Below are positions 52,335 to 63,514 of a stretch of DNA of 64,000 nt, piece by piece; position 1 is the first letter of the stretch, and each line of letters starts with the position of its first letter. Made by a program: the position numbers and the translations under genes. Source of the DNA: Bacillus cereus group sp. RP43 (GTDB lineage Bacteria > Bacillota > Bacilli > Bacillales > Bacillaceae_G); assembly GCF_040459645.1 (NCBI RefSeq), contig NZ_JARVHQ010000001.1, forward strand, positions 248,001 through 312,000, read 5' to 3'. Under the pieces are notes generated by a model that saw nothing but the letters and a program-made list of their open reading frames with translations, was not told the origin of the DNA and ran no database searches.

Positions 52335-53642
52335 ATGCAAAAGTTTATTGCATTTATGGAGAAATATATTGTTCCTGTCGCTGGTAAAATCGGATCGCAA
52401 CGTCACTTAGCTGCGATCCGTGACGGATTTATTGCAGTTATGCCACTTATTTTAGTTGGTGCACTGGCATCACTAATTAATGGTTTTCCGTCTGAAGCTT
52501 TCCAAGATTTCATGAAAGGTTTGTTTGGTGAAACGTGGAAACAAGTCGGCGGTGGAATGTGGACTGGTTCTTTCGCGATTCTAGCACTAATCATAGCATT
52601 TACAACAAGTTATAACTTAGCAAAATCTTACGGCGTTGATGGTTTGTCAGCAGGTATTATTTCATTTGGTGCGTTAATTATTCTTACGCCAACAACACCG
52701 AAAGAAGGCGGATTGAACTTAGCTTGGACAGGTGCACAAGGGTTATTTGTAGCAATTATCGTGGCACTCCTTGTTACTGAAGTATTCCGTTTCTTTGTAC
52801 AAAGAAACATTACTTTTAAAATGCCTGATGGAGTACCACCAGCAGTTTTAAGATCTTTCGCAGCTATAGTTCCAGCATTTGTTATCTTAACAGTAGTTGC
52901 AGGTATTCAATTAGCAGTGAAATTAGCTGGTACAAGTGTTCATGAATTTATCTTTAATACGATTCAATCACCACTACAAAGTTTAGCAGGGACATTACCA
53001 AGTGCAATTGTCATTGTACTCCTTGTTCATCTTCTTTGGTTCTTCGGCTTACATGGTCCAAATATCGTTGGTGGTATTATTGAGCCATTATATTTACCGG
53101 CATTAGAGAAAAACATGAAGTTATTCCAAGGTGGTACATCTGCATTTGATGTTCCAAACATTATTACAAAACCATTCTTTGATACTTTCGTATATCTTGG
53201 TGGTTCTGGTGCAACATTAGCATTCTTAGTAGTGGTATTACTTGTAGCAAAAAGTGCACAGTTACGCGGTGTATCTCGCTTATCAATTGGACCAGGTGCA
53301 TTCAATATTAATGAACCGGTAATATTTGGTACACCAATTATTTTAAATCCAGTGTTATTCTTACCGTTTATCATAACACCAATTGTATTAGTAATTACTT
53401 CTTATACAGCTATATCTATTGGCTGGGTACCAAAAACAGTTGCGATGATCCCATGGGCAACACCACCAATTATTAGTGGTTATCTTGTAACAGGTGGACA
53501 TCTTTCAGGTGCAATTCTACAGTTATTCAACTTTGTAATTGCGATGGTAATCTATTATCCATTCGTTGTATTATGTGACCGTTCAGTTGTTCGTACTGAA
53601 AAAGAAGCAGCGCAAGGAAACAACAACTCTGTACCTATGTAA
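52335..53642 (+). CDS. PTS lactose/cellobiose-type EIIC permease (chitobiose/cellobiose operon)
   Basis: 435-residue membrane permease with ten helices. LAAIRDGFIAVMPLILVGAL, HLLWFFGLHGPNIVGGI, FVYLGGSGATLAFLVVVLL and FNINEPVIFGTPIILNP (E-P-x-x-F-G-x-P motif) are the usual Lac-family blocks. It imports and phosphorylates a beta-linked disaccharide with IIB and IIA. AGGGGGGAAG precedes the ATG, 16 bases after IIB. A strong intercistronic hairpin follows the stop. Confidence 0.94.
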   Translation: MQKFIAFMEKYIVPVAGKIGSQRHLAAIRDGFIAVMPLILVGALASLINGFPSEAFQDFMKGLFGETWKQVGGGMWTGSFAILALIIAFTTSYNLAKSYGVDGLSAGIISFGALIILTPTTPKEGGLNLAWTGAQGLFVAIIVALLVTEVFRFFVQRNITFKMPDGVPPAVLRSFAAIVPAFVILTVVAGIQLAVKLAGTSVHEFIFNTIQSPLQSLAGTLPSAIVIVLLVHLLWFFGLHGPNIVGGIIEPLYLPALEKNMKLFQGGTSAFDVPNIITKPFFDTFVYLGGSGATLAFLVVVLLVAKSAQLRGVSRLSIGPGAFNINEPVIFGTPIILNPVLFLPFIITPIVLVITSYTAISIGWVPKTVAMIPWATPPIISGYLVTGGHLSGAILQLFNFVIAMVIYYPFVVLCDRSVVRTEKEAAQGNNNSVPM

Positions 53643-53649
53643 CATAGAG

Positions 53650-53685
53650 ATTGTTCTCACAGACAACGGTGTCTGTGAGAACAAT
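53650..53685 (+). other. Intercistronic hairpin between IIC and IIA genes
   Basis: ATTGTTCTCACAGAC and GTCTGTGAGAACAAT are perfect 15-bp arms with a six-base loop, eight bases after the IIC stop. No T run follows, so transcription can continue. It may be a 3' stability or processing element. The first PTS set has no such hairpin. Confidence 0.8.
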
Positions 53686-53824
53686 TACCTTTATATCATG
53701 TTCAAAAAGATGAAAAACATCTATATGAACACTAAACTATCATTAATAAATTCATACTTTAATAGACATGTTCAAACTGAAGGGGTATTTAAATCGGTTG
53801 AACCTTATAGAGAGGGCGGTAATT

Positions 53825-54148
53825 ATGATGACTACAGCAGAACAAATTCCATTCCAATTGATTTTAAATAGTGGTAACGCACGAAGCTTTGCGATGGAGG
53901 CACTTCAATTTGCCAAACAGGGGAAAATGGCAGAAGCAGATGAAGCGATGGTAAAGGCGAAAGAAGCGATTAATGAAGCGCATCATTTCCAAACAGAGCT
54001 CATACAATCAGAAGCAAGAGGAGAAAAAACAGAGATTAGTGTTCTTTTAATTCACGCACAAGATCATTTAATGAATGCGATTACAGTGAAAGAATTAGCA
54101 GCAGAGTTTATTGATCTTTATAAAAAGCTTGAAGCGAAAGGGGAATAA
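53825..54148 (+). CDS. PTS lactose/cellobiose-type EIIA (chitobiose/cellobiose operon)
   Basis: 107 residues from tandem ATGs at 53825/53828 (GAGAGGGCGG upstream); the frame is open 19 codons further but without a start signal. The phospho-His is in [37 protein letters not shown] and NEAHHFQTELIQSEARG match the other IIA at 48811 closely. The gene sits between the IIC hairpin and the GH4 gene, whose ATG follows its stop by three bases. Confidence 0.93.
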   Translation: MMTTAEQIPFQLILNSGNARSFAMEALQFAKQGKMAEADEAMVKAKEAINEAHHFQTELIQSEARGEKTEISVLLIHAQDHLMNAITVKELAAEFIDLYKKLEAKGE

Positions 54149-54151
54149 AGC

Positions 54152-56231
<2,080 letters not shown>

Positions 56232-56270
56232 TAAGAAAACGACGGCTGAATAGGGCCGTCGTTTTTTGTG
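56232..56270. terminator. Terminator between the ChbG-type gene and chrA
   Basis: AAAACGACGGC pairs with GCCGTCGTTTT, with runs outside on both sides. Serves both converging genes. Confidence 0.88.
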
Positions 56271-56271
56271 C

Positions 56272-57453
56272 TTACAAAATGGATAGAACATATCCGCCGA
56301 AGGCTCCGATTATAACGATAACCCAAGGTGGTGTTTTCCAAAAAGCGAGTAAGCAAAATAGGAGAGAAGCAAAAACGAAATCTATAGAATTCATAATTGT
56401 ACTCGTCCAAATTGGATCATAAAAAGCTGCAAGTAAAATGCCGACAACGGCTGCGTTTACTCCAAGTAATGCACCTTGTATGTAAGATACTCTCCTTACA
56501 CTGTCCCAAAATGGTAAAACGCCAACAACGAGCAGGAAGGCAGGAAGAAAGATAGCGATCGTTGCAACAACTGCTCCGGCGGTTCCATTTAGCACTGCTC
56601 CTATATAAGAAGCGAATGTAAATAGTGGCCCTGGCACTGCTTGTGTTAATCCGTATCCAGCAAGAAATTGTTCTTTTGTCATCATCCCGTTTTGTACAAA
56701 CTCACTTTCAAGAAGAGGAAGTACGACATGTCCTCCTCCGAATACAAGTGCACCAGAGCGATAGAAGCTGTCAAATAAAGATATAAAATAAGAGTACGGT
56801 CGTAACATTGGTAGCAGTATTAATAGCCCGAAGAATAAGACGAGACAAGACATAGCTACCATTTTTGAAATAGGTACGTCTATTTTATTTGCTTGGCTAA
56901 TTGGCTGACCGCGATATAAAAACCAACCAATAAAGCCAGATACTATAATGAGAATGACTTGTGTCCAGCTACTTGGCCATAATAGGGCGATTGCGGCAGT
57001 TACAATCGCGATTGTTGCACGGTTTCGATCCGGTGTTAACTTTTGAGCCATTCCCCATATTGCATGAGCGACAATTGCGACCGCTACAAGTTTCAGTCCA
57101 TGAATCCAGCCTGTACTTCCAAGTTCGAACTGGTTCAGGAAGGAAGCGAAAAAGACTAAAACGAGCACAGACGGGAGAGTGAATCCAATCCATGAAATAA
57201 TGGCTCCTAATAATCCGCCGCGTAATAAGCCAATTCCCATCCCGACTTGGCTGCTAGCAGGGCCAGGAAGGAATTGACATAGGGCTACTAAGTCCCCGTA
57301 ACTTCGTTCATCCATCCATTTTCTTTTTTGCACGTATTCGTGGTGGAAATAACCAAGATGAGCGACAGGGCCTCCAAACGAAGTAAGTCCTAATTTAAAT
57401 GATACGAGAAAAATCTCCATTAATAATCGAAAAGAGTAGTTGTTAATCTTCAA
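56272..57453 (-). CDS. chrA: Chromate transporter family protein (ChrA), two-domain
   Basis: 393 residues made of two homologous halves. The first half has FKLGLTSFGGPVAHLGYFHHE, QFLPGPASSQVGMGIGLLRGG (P-G-P motif) and GFTLPSVLVLVFF. The second half repeats RSGALVFGGGHVVLPLLESEF, GLTQAVPGPLFTFASYIG and FLPAFLLVVGVL. This is the long CHR family layout. Some members expel chromate; no chrB or other resistance gene is near, so physiological function is open. Monocistronic. Confidence 0.9.
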   Translation of the reverse strand: MKINNYSFRLLMEIFLVSFKLGLTSFGGPVAHLGYFHHEYVQKRKWMDERSYGDLVALCQFLPGPASSQVGMGIGLLRGGLLGAIISWIGFTLPSVLVLVFFASFLNQFELGSTGWIHGLKLVAVAIVAHAIWGMAQKLTPDRNRATIAIVTAAIALLWPSSWTQVILIIVSGFIGWFLYRGQPISQANKIDVPISKMVAMSCLVLFFGLLILLPMLRPYSYFISLFDSFYRSGALVFGGGHVVLPLLESEFVQNGMMTKEQFLAGYGLTQAVPGPLFTFASYIGAVLNGTAGAVVATIAIFLPAFLLVVGVLPFWDSVRRVSYIQGALLGVNAAVVGILLAAFYDPIWTSTIMNSIDFVFASLLFCLLAFWKTPPWVIVIIGAFGGYVLSIL

Positions 57454-57642
57454 AAGAACCTCCTAGAATGTTTTTCTAAGTGGATTATACAAGAGGCAGT
57501 AAAGTGAATGAAATGATTTCTATGTAAAGATTTTGTGAATCTTTTAGTTGTAATTAAAAATTGAAAAAGTCATAAATCATTATGTCTAAACCATAAAGTA
57601 GTAGAAGTAGTGCTGGGAAATTTATATGAGGAGAATGCCCGT

Positions 57643-58056
57643 ATGACAACACATTTCTTTGCTAGGTTAACAGGGAAGAGGGAAGTACCTCCTGTAAATA
57701 CAGAAGCTTACGGTGTAACAGAGCTCATTTTTAGTGAAGATTTAAAGAAGTTGCAATATCGGGTCATATTAAAAAACATAAAAAAAATTACGTCATGCCA
57801 AATTCATTTAGGAAAAGCGAATCAAATTGGTCCAGTTGTTTTAAGTTTGTTTGGTCCGTTAGAGCAAGGAATTAGTGTGAATGAAGGAGTCGTTACTGGT
57901 GTAGCTAAAGTGGAGGATTTTGAAGGGCCTTTACAGGGGAGAGCATTTGACAGCTTGTTTCAAGAGATGATGCAAGCCAATGTATATGTAAATGTTTATA
58001 CGAAATCTAATAAAAAAGGAGAAATAAGGGGGAGAATAAGGGAAGTAAAGAAGTAA
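57643..58056 (+). CDS. CHRD domain protein
   Basis: 137 residues from the ATG at 57643 (GAGGAG upstream; a longer frame from 57610 has no good ribosome binding site). The whole protein is one CHRD domain: FFARLTGKREVPPVNTEAYG, LQYRVILKNIKKITSCQIHLG, VYVNVYTKSNKKGEIRGRIRE. CHRD domains, named from chordin, form immunoglobulin-like folds. There is no signal peptide, although most bacterial relatives are exported. Role unknown. Confidence 0.88.
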   Translation: MTTHFFARLTGKREVPPVNTEAYGVTELIFSEDLKKLQYRVILKNIKKITSCQIHLGKANQIGPVVLSLFGPLEQGISVNEGVVTGVAKVEDFEGPLQGRAFDSLFQEMMQANVYVNVYTKSNKKGEIRGRIREVKK

Positions 58057-58058
58057 GA

Positions 58059-58099
58059 GAAAAGGCTGTCCAAAAAGCATTTTGGAACAGCCTTTTCTA
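58059..58099 (+). terminator. Intrinsic terminator of the CHRD gene
   Basis: GAAAAGGCTGTCCAAAA pairs with TTTTGGAACAGCCTTTTC with one offset, then T-rich sequence. Confidence 0.85.
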
Positions 58100-58129
58100 A
58101 TTATATAGAGTGCTACTATTGTTAATTAT

Positions 58130-58222
58130 TTTCGGTAAATCAATATATTTTAAAAATCGCTAATATAATTTCATTTACTACGTACTTAGGGTACTACTCG
58201 AAAATATCACCTAGTTTAATTT
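58130..58222 (+). repeat. Dispersed 41-bp-module repeat, copy D
   Basis: AATCAATATATTTTAAAAAT, CGCTAATATAATTTCATTTA and CTACGTAC align with the end of copy A. The tail TCACCTAGTTTAATTTTTTA also matches sequence after copy A. It follows the CHRD gene's terminator. The tail contains the stop codon of the CelR-like gene on the other strand. Confidence 0.7.
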
Positions 58223-60894
58223 TTTACAGGTTGGTTTTTGATGAAGAAGTCCATTACATAGAATACTTCGTCATCTGGTATTTGTATTTCAAATGTATTT
58301 TCGATAGGTTGCAGTGCTTTTTTAACTTTCATATACATCCAGTACTCATCTTGTCTTCGTTTCTCTTTATCAGGATGAGGGAGGAGACTTTCGCCTTTTT
58401 GAAGACGGTCAACCATGCAGCTCATATGCAAAATCACACCCATTAAACTGTCGGGAGTTAGCTGTAAAGAAATCAATTCTTGAATTGTATTTAATGCATA
58501 ACGAATTGTTTTAATAAGTAATGCCCCATCGTTACGCTGCATTTGTTGTTCAAGAATATCTGCCATTTTTGCATATGTTTCTTCATACGTAATCAATTCT
58601 TGAATTGGCTGAATTGCTGTGTAGTTTACAATGTCTTGGAAATGATATGTTAAGCAAGGTACTTGTACATCGAAATTCGTGACGATACAAATGATGTTAC
58701 GCTCTTTCTTAATGTTCTCAATCATTTTCGTTAAATCTTTTTCGTGAACGATGCTAATCGGAATAATTTCAATTAAGTCTTTATCAAAGCGTAAATAGTT
58801 CTCCAACATTTTTTGAATTGCTAAAGCACTTCCTTCACCAGTTAAACAAGCTGTTAAAATCACGGATTTCATTGGCGACAGTGGCTTTTTCTTTTCTTCC
58901 TGTACGTTTAAATAGAACGGCGTTAAGTTCTTCACTGTTTCGTATAGTGCATCTAATGAATAGCCAAGCTGAGCTTTTCGAGCTGCTTCTAGTGCGTGTG
59001 GCGTGCTCGTCATTGAAAGAACACGGACAGGGATTTTGAATTCAGTTTCTAATATATCACCAATATAAGCGAGAGATCCCATATCAACAAGTAAGAGAAG
59101 CCCGTTTACATTTTGAAGTGTTTTCATATACACTTTAACACGCTCTAAGAAGTCTTTTGGTGATTCATGCAAGGGCATATCGATACCAGTTACTTCATCG
59201 ATACCGAGAAGTTCGTTTGAGACGTTTGCCATTTCTGTTGCGATGCCATTACCGTGAGCTAATATTAATACTTTTACTTCTGTTTGTGAGGAGGGAATTG
59301 GATCAACAACGAAGAACATTGTTAAAAACCCAGCTTCATCAATAGGCATTGTTATTTGTAATTCTTCTTCTAATAGCTGAATACATTGCATAGCTACGGA
59401 AAAAGCTTCTTTATACTTCGTACGAATTTGATTTAATTGTGGGTGGTGAATTTGTTTCCCGCCCTGCAAACGTTGTAGAGTTGTCTGTACATGTAAACTT
59501 AAGGCGAGAAACACTTTTTCATCGAAAGTTTTAGATAAATATTTTTCAGCTAATTCCGCAATTTTTTCACACACGGAAACAATATTACGATCCACAATTT
59601 TAAAAACATTTTCATGACTTGTTTTTTTAGATATTTGGTTAAAGTATTGGACGAAAAAGCTTTGAATATCATTTTCTATTAGTAATTCTAATTCTTCCTC
59701 TTCAATGCCGCGTGCTTGAAGTTCTTCGTATTTATAATCAATATAATCGTAAATAGAAGAGCGACTTCCTTCGGGTTCTACTGTATGCTTACTCCAACCT
59801 TCATCAACTGTAAATACAAATGTTTCATTTGGTATTTGATATAGATGACGGCTCTTTCTTTCAATAAATAATCCTTCTTTCATATACCAAGGTAAATCTG
59901 TACTTGAAACATAGACAGAATCACGTTTCTTTGTTACGAAATCAGAATAAGCTTTCGCACAGGCAATTTGTACGTCCGTTTTCAATTGACCGATGTTATT
60001 TGGACAATTGTAAAAGACGAAAGCACGCATTGTATTTGGACTAACATGAATCTCTTTCCTTAGACGAATTGCTTCATTTGTGAAAAATAGCTGTAGTAAA
60101 GCAAACCGTTCTTTATGTGTTCGCTCACGAAGTGGTGGAAGCGTAACGGTCATCGGAATACGTCTTGTAAATGTTTTTAATAAAAATGAGTTTGGTTCTT
60201 CGGTTGTTGCAGTAATAATCAACACTCGTGCCTTACGTTCATTTTCCGTTTCTCCAAGGCGGCGGTATACTCCGCGATCAATAAATGTGAAGAGCATCTC
60301 TTGTCCTTCTGGAGGAAGGCGATGTACTTCATCTAAGAAAAGGATTCCTTCATGTGCTTTTTCAATTAAACCTTTTTGATCACTGGCACCTGTGTAAGCT
60401 CCTTTTTTTATCCCAAATAACTGTCCAAGTAGTAGTTGTGGATTGTTTGCATAATCAGCACAGTTAAAGACGATGAAAGGTGCATCTTTTGGAAGTTGTT
60501 CCACTTCAATTGCGTATTCGTGCATTAAAGAAGCGAACATTGATTTTCCGACCCCTGTTTCTCCAAGTAGTAAAGTATGCATACCGTTTGGAGGATAGAG
60601 AATCGAAGCTTTTGCTTTTTCAATTGCAATTTTTAGGCTTGTATTTTCAATAGCAAATGTATCTAATGAAGTGCCCTTTGTTGAATGCGTTTCCAATGAA
60701 GTGTTTGTTTCTATATAAAAACGGACAGGGCGTGTACTCGTTTTTAATAAACGATTATCTTTCACAAGCTTGTTTAAATCGCTACTAACATTTGCACGGT
60801 CTAACTGTAGAAGTGTAGCGAGTTCTGATGCTGTTACACCTTCTGTATAATTCCCTTTTTGTATTGCGTTAAAAATGAGATTTATTCGTTTCAT
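58216..60894 (-). CDS. LevR/CelR-type sigma-54-dependent PRD transcriptional activator
   Basis: 892 residues. Order: N-terminal helix-turn-helix (TASELATLLQLDRANVSSDL, about 20-45), AAA+ sigma-54 activator domain (about 85-330) with Walker A GETGVGKS, the sigma-54 contact loop GAYTGA, and Walker B GILFLDEVHRLP, then PRD1, a mannose-type EIIA domain with KVLILAHGNGIATEM (phospho-His), a GatB-like region and PRD2. PTS phosphorylation of the PRDs reports sugar flux. The sigma-54 promoter at 51934 is the only one I see in the window and is the obvious target. Its 3' end lies in repeat copy D. Confidence 0.95.
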   Translation of the reverse strand: MKRINLIFNAIQKGNYTEGVTASELATLLQLDRANVSSDLNKLVKDNRLLKTSTRPVRFYIETNTSLETHSTKGTSLDTFAIENTSLKIAIEKAKASILYPPNGMHTLLLGETGVGKSMFASLMHEYAIEVEQLPKDAPFIVFNCADYANNPQLLLGQLFGIKKGAYTGASDQKGLIEKAHEGILFLDEVHRLPPEGQEMLFTFIDRGVYRRLGETENERKARVLIITATTEEPNSFLLKTFTRRIPMTVTLPPLRERTHKERFALLQLFFTNEAIRLRKEIHVSPNTMRAFVFYNCPNNIGQLKTDVQIACAKAYSDFVTKKRDSVYVSSTDLPWYMKEGLFIERKSRHLYQIPNETFVFTVDEGWSKHTVEPEGSRSSIYDYIDYKYEELQARGIEEEELELLIENDIQSFFVQYFNQISKKTSHENVFKIVDRNIVSVCEKIAELAEKYLSKTFDEKVFLALSLHVQTTLQRLQGGKQIHHPQLNQIRTKYKEAFSVAMQCIQLLEEELQITMPIDEAGFLTMFFVVDPIPSSQTEVKVLILAHGNGIATEMANVSNELLGIDEVTGIDMPLHESPKDFLERVKVYMKTLQNVNGLLLLVDMGSLAYIGDILETEFKIPVRVLSMTSTPHALEAARKAQLGYSLDALYETVKNLTPFYLNVQEEKKKPLSPMKSVILTACLTGEGSALAIQKMLENYLRFDKDLIEIIPISIVHEKDLTKMIENIKKERNIICIVTNFDVQVPCLTYHFQDIVNYTAIQPIQELITYEETYAKMADILEQQMQRNDGALLIKTIRYALNTIQELISLQLTPDSLMGVILHMSCMVDRLQKGESLLPHPDKEKRRQDEYWMYMKVKKALQPIENTFEIQIPDDEVFYVMDFFIKNQPVKN

Positions 60895-60967
60895 TTCTAT
60901 TCACCTCGAAACTTCATCACTATTTAAAATTTTACACAAAAATGGGAAGTGTGGGAAGAGAAAAATA

Positions 60968-61001
60968 AAACAGCTTTAGTACATAGGCACTAAAGCTGTT
61001 A
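60968..61001 (-). terminator. Intrinsic terminator of the polysaccharide deacetylase gene
   Basis: AACAGCTTTAGT pairs with ACTAAAGCTGTT around eight bases, with a T-rich tract on the minus strand. It overlaps the stop codon. Confidence 0.88.
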
Positions 61002-61736
61002 CAATCTTGTGTCTTTCCAAAAATTCACTTCGAGATGGGAAGATGGATTGTAGGGAAGTAGTTTATATCCTTGTGAGTGCAAATAATCAATTACTTTTGG
61101 GAGTATTTGCACTGTGACACTAGAATCATGCATTAAAATAACCTCTACTTGTTCATCGCTTTGATTTCGTACTCTTTCTAGTATTGCGGAAGGATTATCA
61201 TAGCTTTTCCAGTCATATGTATCAATTGTCCAATCCCACATTTTATACTGGGCAGATACGAGTGCATCACGGTAATTCTTTTTTAAGTAAGGCATGCTAC
61301 CGTATGGGACACGAACGAGATGTGTATTTAAATGTGTAACTTGCTGGACAATGTTTTGGGTTTGCTCCATTTCTGCAATTAAAACAGATGGATCGCCAGT
61401 ATAAAGACGTTTTACATCATGTGACATACTATGGAGACCGATATAATGTCCATCTTTAATTAATCGCTCCATCGTTTTTTTATAATGTGGCACCTTTCCG
61501 CCAATAACGAAGAAAGTTGCTTTTCCGTTCTTCTCTTTTAAAATATTTAAAATTTGTGGTGTGTATTTATTTGGTCCGTCATCAAATGTTAAGTACGCAA
61601 TTTTTTGTGTAGGAGAGGTAGTTTGAGTGCTTTGGTAATCTTCTGCTTGAATGTCTGTAGTTGCTTTTGTATTCGATGATGCGTACATAGTAATAGATAA
61701 AAATAAAATTATACATTGAAGTAATCGCTTGATCAT
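60999..61736 (-). CDS. Polysaccharide deacetylase (NodB/PgdA family), exported
   Basis: 245 residues from the ATG at 61736 (GAGGGTG upstream); the frame is open 32 codons further but that part lacks a signal. A signal peptide (KRLLQCIILFLSITMYASSN) is followed by a Thr/Gln linker and the NodB domain: YLTFDDGPNKYTPQIL (metal Asp and base), GLHSMSHDVKRL (metal His), VRVPYGSMPYLKK, WDWTIDTYDW and VILMHDSSVT (catalytic His). It likely deacetylates GlcNAc or MurNAc in the cell wall; the B. cereus group has about ten such enzymes and the exact target is unknown. It is monocistronic. Confidence 0.9.
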   Translation of the reverse strand: MIKRLLQCIILFLSITMYASSNTKATTDIQAEDYQSTQTTSPTQKIAYLTFDDGPNKYTPQILNILKEKNGKATFFVIGGKVPHYKKTMERLIKDGHYIGLHSMSHDVKRLYTGDPSVLIAEMEQTQNIVQQVTHLNTHLVRVPYGSMPYLKKNYRDALVSAQYKMWDWTIDTYDWKSYDNPSAILERVRNQSDEQVEVILMHDSSVTVQILPKVIDYLHSQGYKLLPYNPSSHLEVNFWKDTRL

Positions 61737-61865
61737 AACATTCACCCTCAGTTTGACAATCAAGATGTAAAAATGAAAATTTGATACTTTTTTCGTTATA
61801 CGTATATCTTTCTCCAATAGAGGCACTCTCAAACAATCTATATTTTGGAAATGGGGAATAAGGAT

Positions 61866-61911
61866 TAAAAAATAAAAAATAGCATCCTCTTATGAAAAGA
61901 GGATGCTATTT
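61866..61911 (-). terminator. Intrinsic terminator of the TagO-type gene
   Basis: ATAGCATCCTCTT pairs with AAGAGGATGCTAT, with a long T-rich tract on the minus strand. Confidence 0.92.
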
Positions 61912-61944
61912 GAATATTTCATAATAGTAAAGGCTATACTACAA

Positions 61945-63018
61945 TTAGTCTTCGCGTTTTTTGACTTTTTTATAGAAGGAAATAATTGGTTTGTAACGTT
62001 CGTGTACAAGACCGATTACTTCAGCAATGATTTCTGTAAAGAAGATTAAAACGAAAAGAAGAATAATCGATAACCATAATGTCGCACTAGTGAAAATGAT
62101 TGCATTTACACTAAAGAATATACCAAATGCGTAAATAATTAGTACCGTTTTACGATGAGAGAATCCCATTGCAAGTAAACGGTGATGTAAATGCGACTTA
62201 TCTGGTGCTGAAATAGGCTTTTTATTTACGATACGGCGGATAATTGCAAACGTCGTATCAAATATAGGTACACCTAAAATAATAATTGGAACGATAAAGC
62301 TGAATAACGTTACGCTTTTGTATAATCCAAGTAACGATATAACAGAAATACAGTATCCTAAAAATAGTGCCCCTGTATCTCCCATGAAGATTTTTGCTGG
62401 ATGGAAGTTGTAGAATAAAAATCCAATTGTACTTGCTAATGTAATCAGTGCTAGAGGTAATATAATAGCTGCTCCAGTACCCCATGGGCTAGTGAAGGCC
62501 ATATATGCTAGCGTTGCAAGTACGATAGATGAAATCCCTGCGGATAATCCATCTAATCCATCAATTAAGTTGATGGCATTTGTAATACCGACAATCCAAA
62601 ATACTGTAATTGGATAAGCAAGCCATCCGAGTTCAGTATCTCCAAGGATTGGAATATATAATACTTGCACTAATAATCCACTTTTGACAATCATGATGGC
62701 AACTAATAGTTGTCCACCGAATTTTACCTTCGCAGATAGTTCGTACATATCATCTAAAATCCCGATGATAACAATGATGATAGCACCTAAAGTTATCGAT
62801 AGCATTCTTTGTTCGTATAATCCACCGACAACAAATCCTACAGCTACACCAATGAAAATTGCTAACCCGCCAAGACGAGGCATAATTTTTTGGTGTACTT
62901 TACGTGCGTTTGGCTTATCTGTTGCTCCTATTTTGAAAGCTAATTTAATAACTAAAGGAGTAACGACGAGTACAGTGATGAAAGATGCCAAAATGGCATA
63001 AATCACTTGTGAGTCCAT
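61945..63018 (-). CDS. tagO: Undecaprenyl-phosphate GlcNAc-1-phosphate transferase (TagO/WecA family)
   Basis: First committed step for wall polysaccharide or teichoic acid: transfers GlcNAc-1-P from UDP-GlcNAc to undecaprenyl phosphate. 357 residues with eleven helices: KPNARKVHQKIMPRLGGLAI, GILDDMYELSAKVKFGGQ (the D-D-x-x metal/lipid motif), GITNAINLIDGLDGLSAGIS, AKIFMGDTGALFLGY and SAPDKSHLHHRLLAMGFSHR, all typical. In the B. cereus group it feeds the secondary cell-wall polysaccharide that anchors S-layer and SLH proteins. Monocistronic. Confidence 0.93.
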   Translation of the reverse strand: MDSQVIYAILASFITVLVVTPLVIKLAFKIGATDKPNARKVHQKIMPRLGGLAIFIGVAVGFVVGGLYEQRMLSITLGAIIIVIIGILDDMYELSAKVKFGGQLLVAIMIVKSGLLVQVLYIPILGDTELGWLAYPITVFWIVGITNAINLIDGLDGLSAGISSIVLATLAYMAFTSPWGTGAAIILPLALITLASTIGFLFYNFHPAKIFMGDTGALFLGYCISVISLLGLYKSVTLFSFIVPIIILGVPIFDTTFAIIRRIVNKKPISAPDKSHLHHRLLAMGFSHRKTVLIIYAFGIFFSVNAIIFTSATLWLSIILLFVLIFFTEIIAEVIGLVHERYKPIISFYKKVKKRED

Positions 63019-63121
63019 TAATACCCCACCCTTTATAGTTTAACGTAATTTTTTTAATCGTATTTATCTGAAAATTATGATGTTTATTTACAGGCTCATA
63101 ACATATGGTATCACAAAAAGA

Positions 63122-63244
63122 TTAGAATTCAATCTTTTTTTCTTTTGGCTGTAAAGGGGGGCGAATAGAATATATGACAATTGGATACGGAATGTTGTGT
63201 CCTTTGAGAAGGTTGATCTCATATTGTGGCTTGTAATATGACAT
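63122..63244 (-). CDS. Tiny protein, 40 aa
   Basis: A 41-codon frame starting ATGTCATATTACAAGCC has an excellent GAGGGAGGT seven bases upstream and ends TAA. The product (MSYYKPQYEINLLKGHNIP followed by YPIVIYSIRPPLQPKEKKIEF) is rich in Tyr, Pro and Lys, without a membrane helix. I know no family. The strong ribosome binding site in an otherwise empty 497-bp region supports it. Confidence 0.55.
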   Translation of the reverse strand: MSYYKPQYEINLLKGHNIPYPIVIYSIRPPLQPKEKKIEF

Positions 63245-63514
63245 TGTACCTCCCTCTCATATAGCGATGACTTTTGTTTCAGTATTATAAGTGTTGCACG
63301 TAAAAATGAGTAAGTTCCGTGTTAAAATGTGGGAATTTACATTTTGTATATATTGCATCATTTAACTTTACAAAATCTTAAAAAATAATAAAAAAACAAT
63401 TCATATAATAAAGAAGTGAAAGAGTTTTCTCATTCTTAGTGTGAGAGGGGGAAGCACAGGGGGAGTTCTATGTATTCGTATATTTTCTTATGTATATTCC
63501 TGTGCGAAAGGAAA
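63245..63514. other. Divergent region before the UDP-glucose dehydrogenase gene
   Basis: AT-rich upstream DNA of the plus-strand dehydrogenase and of the 40-aa gene. GAGAGGGGGAAG (63444-63455) and AGGGGGAG (63458-63465) are two Shine-Dalgarno-like blocks; the second fits an in-frame ATG at 63470. Confidence 0.4.
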
